This document shows, one piece after another, positions 1 through 6,967 of a stretch of DNA of 64,000 nt (position 1 is the stretch's first letter; each line of letters opens with the position of its first letter). The DNA is taken from contig JAEUQK010000004.1 in NCBI GenBank assembly GCA_016789265.1, forward strand, positions 1 to 64,000, written 5' to 3'. The notes under the pieces were generated by a model. The model was not told the origin of the DNA. It was given only the letters and a program-made list of their open reading frames with translations, and made no database searches. A program made the position numbers and the translations under genes. This DNA comes from Blastocatellia bacterium. Lineage in GTDB: Bacteria > Acidobacteriota > Blastocatellia > Pyrinomonadales > Pyrinomonadaceae.

Positions 1-30
1 TGTGCTGCTCTTCTTTGTTTCTTTTGCCAT
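1..30 (-). CDS. Possible 5' end of a gene cut by the window edge
   Basis: An ATG on the minus strand at 30-28 opens a frame reading Met-Ala-Lys-Glu-Thr-Lys-Lys-Ser-Ser-Thr up to the window edge. It lies just downstream of dxs on the same strand, 36 bases after the dxs stop. The lysine-rich start is plausible for a real protein, but only ten codons are visible and there is no clear ribosome binding site. No function can be given. Confidence 0.3.
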   Translation of the reverse strand, partial: MAKETKKSST

Positions 31-66
31 TATTTGAAATAGATAATTGCGGGCCTGTTTTGATGA

Positions 67-1995
67 CTAGCCCACTACTCTCAGTCGTTTATTTTCCGAA
101 GAATGTCCTTCTGTCTTTGATATCTCGGCTATCACACGTGCCGATATGCCGTCAGCATCCAGGCCGTACTGTGCAAGCAGCTTTTTCGGGTCGCCGTGCG
201 GCACGATCTCGTCCGGCACGCCCATTCTTACGACCTTCAACTTGTCTTGCAACCCTCTAGATTCGAGCAGTTCCATCACAGCCGAACCGAACCCGCCGGC
301 AAGATAGGCTTCTTCGACGGTAACCAAGATCTTGTTCTCGTTTGCGATCGAAAGGATCAATTCTTCGTCCAGCGGCTTTACGAAACGCGCATTGACGACC
401 GTCGGCTTGACGCCGTTTGCCGCAAGCTTTTCCGCCGCATCGATCGCCGGCTGTACCATCGAACCGTAAGCGATGATGGCGACGTCCGATCCTTTTCGCA
501 GGATCTCGCCCTTGCCGAGCGCGATCTTCTGCGGAGCACCGCTGATATCAACGCCCGTCCCGTTTCCCCGCGGATAGCGAATGGCCGCCGGCCCCTGATG
601 ATCGATCGCCGTCAGCATCATGTCCCGCATTTCCGCTTCGTCCTTTGGCGCCATAAGGACGATGTTCGGGTAGCTTCTTAAGTATGCGATGTCGAGCAGG
701 CCGTGATGCGTCGGCCCGTCTGCTCCGACGATGCCGGCTCGGTCCATCGCAAACGTCACGTCGAGTTCCTGCAAACAAACGTCGTGTATTACCTGGTCGA
801 AACCGCGTTGAAGAAAAGTAGAATAGATCGCAGCGACGGGCTTCAACCCTTCGCACGCCATCCCCGCACAAAACGTGACCGCGTGCTGCTCGGCAATGCC
901 GACGTCGAAAGAGCGTTCGGGAAACTTTTCCAGCACCTTATCCACGCCCGTTCCGTCAGGCATTGCGGCCGTTAAAGCGACGATCTTTTCGTCCTTTTCC
1001 ATCAACTCGCACATGGTGCGGCCGAAAACCTCAGTGTAGGTCGGCGGAGCCGCCTTGCCGGATTTGTACGGCAGGCCCGTTTTCGGATCGAAAGGCCCGG
1101 TCGCGTGATAGGCGTAATAATTCTTCTCCGGGTTCGGAAAGCCCTTACCTTTCGTCGTCAGGGCGTGGACGATCACCGGACCGTCATCGACCTTTTTCGC
1201 TTCTTCCAGCGCGTGCACGAGCATCGGCACGTTGTGGCCGTCAACATAGCCGATGTACTTGAATCCGAGTTCGTTCACTAAGGCACCCGGCAGAACTGCC
1301 GCGGCGATCGCGTCCTTTATGCCTTTCGCCGCCCAGCGGAGCGTACCGCCGATGCCGGGAACGCTCTCCAGAGCGTCGCCGATCTCTTCCTTGAGGTGCT
1401 GGTAGCTTTGGGCTTCCTTGATGCGGTTAAGATAGCGGCTCAGTGCGCCGACCGCCGGAGCGATCGACATCTCGTTGTCATTGAGAAGAACGATCAGCCG
1501 CGATTTCAAATGCCCGGCCTGGTTGATCGCTTCCATCGCCATGCCGCCCGCAAGCGATGAATCGCCGATCAGCGCACACACGTGAAAATCTTCGCCCTTT
1601 TTATCGCGGGCGACCGCCATTCCCAAAGCAGCTGATATCGACGTCGAAGCGTGACCCGCGCCGAAGGTGTCGTACTCAGATTCGTCGCGGCGGAGGAAGC
1701 CCGAAAGCCCGCCTTCCTGCTTTATCGTGTGAAGCTGATCGCGCCGGCCTGTAAGTATCTTGTGGGCGTATGCCTGATGCCCGACGTCCCAAACGAGCCG
1801 ATCATTCGGCGTATCGAACACATAATGCATCGCCACCGCAAGCTCGACCGCGCCGAGCGACGCGCCCGTGTGGCCGCCCACGCGCGAGCAAGTGTCGATA
1901 ATGAATTGGCGAACTTCGTCCGCGACTTCCTGCAGGTCATCAACGCGAAGCTGACGCAGGTCTGCGGGCGAATTTATCTCTGACAAAAATCTCAT
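67..1995 (-). CDS. dxs: 1-deoxy-D-xylulose-5-phosphate synthase
   Basis: This cytosolic thiamine-diphosphate enzyme condenses pyruvate and glyceraldehyde 3-phosphate to 1-deoxy-D-xylulose 5-phosphate, the first step of the MEP isoprenoid pathway. At 642 residues it is the normal family length. Visible motifs include VWDVGHQAYAHK near residue 68, FGAGHAS near 111, and the transketolase central-domain motif DRAGIVGADGPTHHG. The diphosphate-binding motif reads IGDSSLAGG (residues 143-151) with GDS instead of the more common GDG; the following LLNDNEMSIAP is intact. The ATG at 1995 follows a modest GGTAG-type ribosome site. It is divergent from the Spy-like gene, and the roughly 200-base spacer probably holds both promoters. 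Confidence 0.96.
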   Translation of the reverse strand: MRFLSEINSPADLRQLRVDDLQEVADEVRQFIIDTCSRVGGHTGASLGAVELAVAMHYVFDTPNDRLVWDVGHQAYAHKILTGRRDQLHTIKQEGGLSGFLRRDESEYDTFGAGHASTSISAALGMAVARDKKGEDFHVCALIGDSSLAGGMAMEAINQAGHLKSRLIVLLNDNEMSIAPAVGALSRYLNRIKEAQSYQHLKEEIGDALESVPGIGGTLRWAAKGIKDAIAAAVLPGALVNELGFKYIGYVDGHNVPMLVHALEEAKKVDDGPVIVHALTTKGKGFPNPEKNYYAYHATGPFDPKTGLPYKSGKAAPPTYTEVFGRTMCELMEKDEKIVALTAAMPDGTGVDKVLEKFPERSFDVGIAEQHAVTFCAGMACEGLKPVAAIYSTFLQRGFDQVIHDVCLQELDVTFAMDRAGIVGADGPTHHGLLDIAYLRSYPNIVLMAPKDEAEMRDMMLTAIDHQGPAAIRYPRGNGTGVDISGAPQKIALGKGEILRKGSDVAIIAYGSMVQPAIDAAEKLAANGVKPTVVNARFVKPLDEELILSIANENKILVTVEEAYLAGGFGSAVMELLESRGLQDKLKVVRMGVPDEIVPHGDPKKLLAQYGLDADGISARVIAEISKTEGHSSENKRLRVVG

Positions 1996-2197
1996 CTACC
2001 AATGGCCTTCTCAAATAGTCCGAATCTCGCATTATAGCAATCAAACACGTAAACGCTAGGACGGACGCAATACCTTAATTCTAATCCAAAACCCTCTGTT
2101 TTACATATCTTTACAACAAAGATTCGGCTAAATACCGCGTTTCAGCGTCAAACGATGTAGAAGCGAAAAGCTTGATATTTTCAACAGAGGTACGACA

Positions 2198-2836
2198 ATG
2201 GCACTCAGATCAAAATTCTTCACATTATTCACACTCGTTTTCGCCGTAACGGCGTTTTCGGTTTTCACATCTGCGCAGGAAACGACGCCGGCACCGAAAG
2301 AAGGCGATAAAAAGGTAGAGAAACCGGACGGTAGAGGCTTCGGACGTCACGGCGGCTTTGGCCGCATGGGCGGCAAATTTGGCGGCCGGATGGGACGCAT
2401 GGGCGGAATGCACGGCGGAATGGGTATGCGCGGCGGAATGGGTATGCGCGGACTTCACGGCATAACGCTGACCGACGCTCAGAAAGAGCAGATCAAGGCG
2501 ATCCACGAGGCAAATAAGCCTAGCCAGGAAACCATGGACCAGATGAAGGCATTTATGGAAGCCCGGCGTGCAGGCACCTTGACCGACGCGCAAAAGGAAC
2601 AGATGAAACAGTTTCGCGAAGCACGGCGGACAAAGATGGAATCGGTCCACGCACAGGTGCTGGCGATCCTGACCCCGGAACAAAAGGCTCAGATCGAGAC
2701 CAGAAAGGCTGAGATGCGACAGCGTATGGAAGAGCGACGCCTGCGTATGCAGGAACGCCGCATGAATCGCCAACCCGGCGACGCCAAGAAACCCGAAGCG
2801 AAAAAGCCCGAGGTCAAACCGACCGACAACAACTAA
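2198..2836 (+). CDS. Spy/CpxP-like periplasmic protein with Gly/Met/Arg-rich segment
   Basis: A 212-residue exported protein. An N-terminal signal peptide ends around SAQE (residue about 27). A low-complexity stretch rich in Gly, Met, Arg and His follows (about residues 47-88), then a helical region carrying LTxxQ motifs (LTDAQKEQ twice and LTPEQKAQ) characteristic of the Spy/CpxP family of periplasmic chaperones and stress sensors. The C-terminus is Lys/Pro-rich. An AGAGG ribosome site lies just before the ATG. By family it may bind unfolded envelope proteins or metals; the Met/His-rich segment makes a metal role conceivable, but that is inference. A hairpin and a terminator follow it. Confidence 0.8.
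   Translation: MALRSKFFTLFTLVFAVTAFSVFTSAQETTPAPKEGDKKVEKPDGRGFGRHGGFGRMGGKFGGRMGRMGGMHGGMGMRGGMGMRGLHGITLTDAQKEQIKAIHEANKPSQETMDQMKAFMEARRAGTLTDAQKEQMKQFREARRTKMESVHAQVLAILTPEQKAQIETRKAEMRQRMEERRLRMQERRMNRQPGDAKKPEAKKPEVKPTDNN
2413..2448 (+). repeat. Perfect 18-base tandem duplication inside the Spy-like gene
   Basis: Two identical 18-base units (2413-2430 and 2431-2448) encode a repeated Gly-Gly-Met-Gly-Met-Arg-type hexapeptide. The perfect identity suggests recent slippage or duplication in the low-complexity segment. Confidence 0.85.
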
Positions 2837-2848
2837 CCCTAAACGTGC

Positions 2849-2872
2849 GATCTGAACCATGAAGTTCAGATC
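2849..2872 (+). terminator. Hairpin after the Spy-like gene
   Basis: GATCTGAAC (2849-2857) pairs perfectly with GTTCAGATC (2864-2872) across a six-base loop, a few bases after the stop codon. There is no T-tract directly after it, so it may be an RNA-stabilising hairpin rather than a terminator. Confidence 0.5.
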
Positions 2873-2904
2873 CATCTTCGGCTCTTAGCTATCCAAAACG
2901 ATCA

Positions 2905-2943
2905 GTCCGTGGCAACCCCAAGTTACCACGGACATTTTCTTTC
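2905..2943 (+). terminator. Rho-independent terminator
   Basis: GTCCGTGGCAAC (2905-2916) pairs with GTTACCACGGAC (2922-2933) with one mismatch and a five-base loop, followed by ATTTTCTTT. It ends transcription of the Spy-like gene and separates it from the restriction-modification island. Confidence 0.75.
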
Positions 2944-2990
2944 AATTCTCACTTCTCATTTCTCATCTCTCACTTTTACGCTCGTTGCCT

Positions 2991-3081
2991 ATGAATTGCC
3001 TCTTATATGAATTGCCTATGAATTGCCACTGGCTTTAGCCAGTGGTCAGGGGGCAGAGAATGGGCCACGGGGCTTAAGCCC
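2991..3081. repeat. REP-like element: short direct repeats and two palindromes
   Basis: Three ATGAATTGCC units lead into a 20-base perfect inverted repeat, CCACTGGCT TT AGCCAGTGG (3026-3045), followed 24 bases later by the 12-base palindrome GGGCTTAAGCCC (3070-3081). Two adjacent hairpins of related GGCT/AGCC core are the general build of REP/BIME elements mobilised by TnpA-REP-type transposases. No such transposase is in the window, so the assignment is inference. Confidence 0.5.
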
Positions 3082-3191
3082 AACAGCTCTCAGGACACAG
3101 CGATTCCCCTATCTAACTGCGTCCTTCCCGAGAACAACACTGATAACACCTGTCAGTAGCCCGCACGTTAGTAGGGGCTCAGCTAACCATC

Positions 3192-3228
3192 GGATAGTCG
3201 ATTTTGGACTATTCGAAATCGGACTATA
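3192..3228 (+). promoter_or_regulatory. C-box-like operator of a restriction-modification controller
   Basis: ATAGTC (3194-3199) and GACTAT (3207-3212) form an inverted repeat, and a second GACTATA lies at 3222-3228. Seen another way, two 15-base tandem units (3198-3212 and 3213-3227) match at 12 of 15 positions. GACT/AGTC half-sites around a TAT core are the hallmark of C-boxes bound by XRE-type C proteins. The site ends 25 bases before the XRE start codon, as expected for autoregulation. Confidence 0.6.
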
Positions 3229-3253
3229 CCCTCGCCCTAACGGACAATCTGCA

Positions 3254-3511
3254 ATGGAAAAATCTATCTATACGAAGGAGTACTCCCTCTTTCTCGAACA
3301 GCTCCGAAAAGCCCGCGAAGAAAAGGGATTGACGCAGACTGACGTGGCAGAACGCCTCGGCCAAACACAGAGTTTCGTGAGCAAGGTCGAACGCGGCGAA
3401 CGCCGTCTCGACATCGTCGAACTCCGCGCCTTTTGCTTGGCACTCGACACACCGTTTCGGTTATTTACCGCCCGGATGGAGAGCGCATTGAACGCGAATT
3501 TCAAGCATTGA
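3254..3511 (+). CDS. XRE-family controller (C protein) of the restriction-modification system
   Basis: An 85-residue helix-turn-helix protein, almost all of it one XRE/Cro-C1 domain: LRKAREEKGLTQTDVAERLG, then QSFVSKVERGERRLDIVEL. Size and fold match the C proteins that time expression of type II restriction-modification genes. The ATG at 3254 is chosen because the domain starts just after it and the frame upstream crosses non-coding repeats. C-box-like repeats lie immediately upstream, and the methyltransferase gene starts 26 bases downstream. It probably binds those repeats as a dimer and controls its own operon. It could instead be a simple repressor of the methyltransferase. Confidence 0.8.
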   Translation: MEKSIYTKEYSLFLEQLRKAREEKGLTQTDVAERLGQTQSFVSKVERGERRLDIVELRAFCLALDTPFRLFTARMESALNANFKH

Positions 3512-3537
3512 ATTACCAATTCCGCTAAGAAACGCTT

Positions 3538-4689
3538 ATGAAAATATCGGGGATCGAAACGGAAACCAAACTGCGGCGAACATACCGGCTGGGAGAGCTA
3601 TTTTCGGGACCTGGGGGAATCGCTCTAGGTGCGAGTCTGTCTAAAGTTTCCAATTCAGATTTTGAACTTGCAATTCGTCATGAGTGGGCAAGTGATTATG
3701 ATCGAGATACTTGTGACACTTACATCAGAAACATTTGTCCATTGGCGCCACACACCGTCATTTGTACCGATGTTCGATCGCTAGATATTGAGTGCTTAAC
3801 ACCTATCGATGGGTTTGCGTTTGGCTTCCCATGTAACGACTTTTCGATTGTCGGTGAGCAAAAAGGAATAAACGGTAAATTCGGCCCCTTGTTTAGCTAT
3901 GGCGTCAAGGTTCTTCACAAGTTTCAGCCTCAATGGTTTGTTGCTGAAAACGTCGGTGGCCTTAGACATTCAAACGATGGCGTCACCTTCAAGTACATAG
4001 TTGAAGAGCTGCGGGGTGCCGGCTATTTTGTAACCGCTCATCTGTATCGTTTCGAGGAATACGGAGTACCCCAATCTCGACATCGGATCATCATTGTCGG
4101 TTTCAGAGATGATCTTAATCTAAAGTTCCAGGTACCAGCCCCACGAAATCGGCGGCAAATTACGTGTAGGGAAGCGATAGAAGAGCCTGCGATTCCAGAG
4201 AACGCTTCAAATAATGAGCTAACCAAACAATCATCGATTGTGATCGAGAGATTAAAGCATATTAAGCCCGGTGAGAATGCATTTAACGCAGACCTACCCC
4301 CTTCCCTCAGACTTAATGTACGCGGTGCGAAGATAAGTCAAATCTACAAGCGCCTAGATCCCAATAAGCCTGCCTACACTGTAACTGGAAGTGGAGGTGG
4401 CGGTACACATATCTACCACTGGATTGAACCGAGGGCACTAACGAACCGTGAAAGGGCTCGCCTTCAGACTTTTCCGGACGACTTCGTGTTCTGCGGTTCA
4501 AAGGAAAGTGTTCGAAAGCAAATCGGAATGGCCGTACCACCAAAAGGGGCGACCGTAATATTTGAGTCCATTTTGAGGACTATTGCGGGAATCAACTACG
4601 AGTCAGTGCCCGCGAACATCGATTTGTACGACGGCCTTTTTAATCGCTGTTTTGAAAGTATCAGTGAACAGTCACGAGTCGCCGTCTGA
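3538..4689 (+). CDS. DNA (cytosine-5-)-methyltransferase
   Basis: A 383-residue type II modification enzyme that transfers methyl from S-adenosylmethionine to C5 of cytosine in DNA. Motif I is LFSGPGG (residues 21-27). Motif IV is GFPCNDFS with the catalytic Cys at 99; Asn replaces the usual Gln after Cys. Motif VI is AENVGG (136-141) and motif VIII is QSRHR (179-183). The target recognition region follows, then motif IX near RLDPNKPAYTV (272-282) and motif X at IGMAVPP (329-335). The recognition site cannot be read from sequence. It lies between the controller gene and a candidate endonuclease, with vsr further downstream, and its DNA is more A+T-rich than the flanks, consistent with acquisition by transfer. 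Confidence 0.93.
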   Translation: MKISGIETETKLRRTYRLGELFSGPGGIALGASLSKVSNSDFELAIRHEWASDYDRDTCDTYIRNICPLAPHTVICTDVRSLDIECLTPIDGFAFGFPCNDFSIVGEQKGINGKFGPLFSYGVKVLHKFQPQWFVAENVGGLRHSNDGVTFKYIVEELRGAGYFVTAHLYRFEEYGVPQSRHRIIIVGFRDDLNLKFQVPAPRNRRQITCREAIEEPAIPENASNNELTKQSSIVIERLKHIKPGENAFNADLPPSLRLNVRGAKISQIYKRLDPNKPAYTVTGSGGGGTHIYHWIEPRALTNRERARLQTFPDDFVFCGSKESVRKQIGMAVPPKGATVIFESILRTIAGINYESVPANIDLYDGLFNRCFESISEQSRVAV

Positions 4690-4708
4690 ATCACAATCCG
4701 AATTGGTT

Positions 4709-5539
4709 ATGTCCGACTACTACACATTAGTTGAAGCCTGTGAATTGCTTAAGCTATCCAAGAAATACTTGGAAAACTACGGTAAGGTCGGGAAAGAGCT
4801 AAATATTCAAAAGATCGGGAATCGAAATAAGATTGCAATCGACGAACTTAACGCGTGGAAACTCCAGCGTGAGTTTGGGCTGGTAACATTGGAAACACTT
4901 GACTATATTAGTTGCATTGAATTCGCAATTAGAAGTTTCTACAATTACAGCTCAACATCTGATTTTGGTACATCTACGCTGAGAGACGCTGGAAAATTCA
5001 TATCAAATTTTGCAATCGGAAAACTCGGAGAAATTGCAGTAAAGAAATTTCTGAAGCGAAACTTCGACATTGAAATAGCGTTAGATTTTTCTCTCAGGGA
5101 TGCGGTCGTTGGGCAAGACATTTCAGAAATGGCGCGTCCGCGGGTGGGAGGCCGTGTCTATAATCCACTTCGTCGCCGAGTTGCAATAAAGACAACCAAA
5201 ATGAAGAATGTCTGGCTAATTGTTCCCGCAAAGGAAGTCGAAGATCCGGATAGAAAATCTGACATCTACATATCCGTTCGAGCAGATTTGTTTCAAGACC
5301 ACCTTATACGGCTCTTGCGAGATCACAGTGCTCTGGAAAATATTAAAGCAATAATTCCGGCATTTGAAGACATACCTGCCGAAGTATGCGGATTCGCTTA
5401 TTACGACGACATTTCGTCAGTGCCTGCCGTTGAAGAATTACCCTTGCAGAGACAGGCTATTGGTCGTAGCTACATAATGAATACCGGGCGCTTAAACAGG
5501 ACTAAGAGTGAGTGGGATACAATGCTTGCAACTCTGTGA
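4709..5539 (+). CDS. Candidate restriction endonuclease with N-terminal helix-turn-helix
   Basis: A 276-residue protein I do not recognise by family. Residues 3-52 resemble an excisionase/MerR-like helix-turn-helix (YTLVEACELLKLSKKYLENYGK, ending in ELNAWKLQRE). Residues about 98-190 look like a PD-(D/E)XK nuclease core: a helix with GKLGEIAVKKFL (Glu108), an acidic stretch around Asp126-Asp137, and RRRVAIKTTK (Lys161) before the strand NVWLIVP. At the catalytic (D/E)XK position the sequence is Ala159-Ile-Lys161, so the usual acidic residue is missing and might be supplied elsewhere. The position 19 bases after the methyltransferase supports a role as the cognate endonuclease. The ATG at 4709 is preferred over frames running back into the methyltransferase. 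The DNA is A+T-rich. Confidence 0.6.
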   Translation: MSDYYTLVEACELLKLSKKYLENYGKVGKELNIQKIGNRNKIAIDELNAWKLQREFGLVTLETLDYISCIEFAIRSFYNYSSTSDFGTSTLRDAGKFISNFAIGKLGEIAVKKFLKRNFDIEIALDFSLRDAVVGQDISEMARPRVGGRVYNPLRRRVAIKTTKMKNVWLIVPAKEVEDPDRKSDIYISVRADLFQDHLIRLLRDHSALENIKAIIPAFEDIPAEVCGFAYYDDISSVPAVEELPLQRQAIGRSYIMNTGRLNRTKSEWDTMLATL

Positions 5540-5588
5540 ACCCAAAAAATGGCGTATTGCTTTAGGATCCTAACCCAATTGAGTACTT

Positions 5589-5999
5589 TTGCCTGACAAC
5601 CTTACAGCAGAGCAGCGTAGGCGAAACATGGCCGCCATTCGAAGCCGCCATACTAAACCGGAAATTGTTGTGCGCTCAATAATTCATCGGCTGGGGTTTC
5701 GGTTCAGGCTCCACGTCGGATCGTTACCGGGAAAGCCTGACGTTGTTCTAAACAAATACTGCTCGGTAGTTTTCGTTCATGGATGCTTTTGGCATCGACA
5801 CAAGGGTTGTCGGCGGTGTGCAACACCGAAAAGCAATCAGGAATATTGGAACGCTAAACTCGCTGGGAACGTGAAACGCGATGCGAAGCACATCAAGGAC
5901 CTTAAGAAATTAGGGTGGCGGGTGCTCGTTGTATGGGAGTGTGAGTTGAAGAATATTCCAAAACTGGAGAAGAAATTGCTCGCGTTTCTGGCATTATAA
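5589..5999 (+). CDS. vsr: Very short patch repair (Vsr) mismatch endonuclease
   Basis: A 136-residue nuclease that nicks next to T:G mismatches arising from deaminated 5-methylcytosine. It therefore protects the target sites of the C5 methyltransferase 0.9 kb upstream. The fold is recognisable end to end: RRRNMAAIRSRHTKPE, LPGKPDVVL with Asp51, FVHGCFWHRH with His64 and Phe67-Trp68-His69, and zinc-type cysteines (CRRC). These match the known Vsr active-site residues. The start must be the TTG at 5589, because an in-frame stop lies at 5580-5582 and the next ATG would remove conserved residues. Confidence 0.93.
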   Translation: MPDNLTAEQRRRNMAAIRSRHTKPEIVVRSIIHRLGFRFRLHVGSLPGKPDVVLNKYCSVVFVHGCFWHRHKGCRRCATPKSNQEYWNAKLAGNVKRDAKHIKDLKKLGWRVLVVWECELKNIPKLEKKLLAFLAL

Positions 6000-6131
6000 C
6001 TATCCTCATCCTTCGCTAACGCGACACGGACCGTTTTGTAAATCGGCGTTCCGTGACGTGAATGCCACGGCAACAGTCAGTTAATCACTACGCGATCAGA
6101 AAACCTTTACTTGCATTAAGTATTTTCCAAT

Positions 6132-6599
6132 TCAAAGATTTATCTGATATTGGATTCGTCTAGTTCGAATAATCTGCTCAAGTTCGGGAACCGAAAGTAG
6201 CGCGTGTGAAAGCGAATCGGGATTAAGGCAGACGAAGCAGAAACGGAATTTTTCGCCGAGGCGTTCGCCGAAGTCGAATTCGTTTTGGGTTGCGCCGAAG
6301 AAGAAGCCTTTCGGACTATTAGGTAGAAAAGCGCGGGTGCATTTGAGTTCGATTAGTGTGACTTCGTCGATATGAGTTTCGATAGCTTCAAGGGAAAGTT
6401 TCGCTCCCGCCAGTCTTGGAACAAGAACCATATCGAATGAACGCGAATAGTTTTTCGGTTGGTCCAGAAGTTCGAGAATCCGCCGTCGCTCATCTTTATC
6501 GACGAAGAAGAATCCTCGATTCAAGGATTCCATATACTGGATTCCTTCTTTTTCGGTCGCGTTATTTTTACGCGTTATAGTGAACGACTGGTCAGCCAT
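6132..6599 (-). CDS. Predicted PD-(D/E)XK nuclease paired with a XRE regulator
   Basis: A 155-residue protein of no family I can name. The central part has a PD-(D/E)XK pattern: SFDMVLVPR with Asp56, then, about 28 residues later, EVTLIELKCTR with Glu84-Leu-Lys86. GFFFGATQNEFDFGERLGE and a beta-strand (RFCFVCLN) follow, as in small Mrr/DUF3883-like endonucleases. The ATG at 6599 shares one base with the stop of the upstream XRE gene (TGATG), so the two are translationally coupled. That arrangement is typical of controller-endonuclease pairs in type II systems. No methyltransferase is on this strand; the C5 enzyme on the other strand may serve it. Confidence 0.6.
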   Translation of the reverse strand: MADQSFTITRKNNATEKEGIQYMESLNRGFFFVDKDERRRILELLDQPKNYSRSFDMVLVPRLAGAKLSLEAIETHIDEVTLIELKCTRAFLPNSPKGFFFGATQNEFDFGERLGEKFRFCFVCLNPDSLSHALLSVPELEQIIRTRRIQYQINL

Positions 6600-6844
6600 C
6601 AACGTCCACCTCGCGCAGGTTTAAAGTCCAATAGTTCGGAAAGGCTTGTATCAAACGTTTTCGCAAAAACGTCGACGTTGGTGAGCGAGAGGTTTCGTTC
6701 GCCGCGTTCGATCATGCCGATGTAAGTGCGGTGGAATCCGGTCAGTTCGGCGAGTTGTTCCTGAGAGAGGCCGCGGGCGAGTCGGAGTTCGCGGACGCGG
6801 GCGCCGAAGGCGTTCAGGAGTTTCTTGTTGACCTTTTGGGGCAT
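6599..6844 (-). CDS. XRE-family transcriptional regulator
   Basis: An 81-residue single-domain helix-turn-helix protein with FGARVRELRLARGLSQEQLAELTGFHRTYIG, then IERGERNLSLTNVDVFAKTF. It is the size of restriction-modification controller proteins. The ATG at 6844 puts the domain close to the N-terminus; longer frames upstream are low-complexity and cross non-coding DNA. It overlaps the downstream nuclease by one base. A 9-base perfect inverted repeat with two-turn spacing lies about 125 bases upstream and may be its operator. Confidence 0.8.
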   Translation of the reverse strand: MPQKVNKKLLNAFGARVRELRLARGLSQEQLAELTGFHRTYIGMIERGERNLSLTNVDVFAKTFDTSLSELLDFKPARGGR

Positions 6845-6896
6845 TGCGGATCGGGTCGGGTGCGGGCGGGGTCGCAGGCGGAGTGCGGAAATTAGC

Positions 6897-6923
6897 CACG
6901 AATTGCACGAATTATACGAAATA
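6897..6923. repeat. Tandem 9-base repeats
   Basis: CACGAATTG, CACGAATTA and TACGAAATA lie end to end at 6897-6905, 6906-6914 and 6915-6923. They are upstream of the minus-strand XRE gene, but their role is unknown. Confidence 0.6.
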
Positions 6924-6967
6924 GAACTTCGACCGCCCCTATCAGCCGACCACCTCGTCACTATACG

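Larger units (their letters stand above)
2837..3253. other. Non-coding left border of the restriction-modification island
   Basis: This 417-base gap contains, in order, a hairpin, a terminator, a pyrimidine-rich stretch with several TCTCA units (about 2941-2978), three copies of ATGAATTGCC (2991-3000, 3007-3016, 3018-3027), two REP-like palindromes (3026-3081) and a C-box-like operator (3192-3228). An open frame runs upstream from the XRE gene to about 3023, but it crosses the palindromes and has no protein-like features, so I do not treat it as coding. Confidence 0.6.

Noticed and set aside
2225-2875. 216-codon open frame antisense to the Spy-like gene
   Set aside because: It is a shadow of the low-complexity repeats, Leu/His/Ala-rich, and it crosses the downstream hairpin.
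3023-3253. Upstream extension of the XRE controller reading frame
   Set aside because: The frame crosses REP-like palindromes and a C-box-like operator and has no protein-like sequence; the domain starts right after the ATG at 3254.
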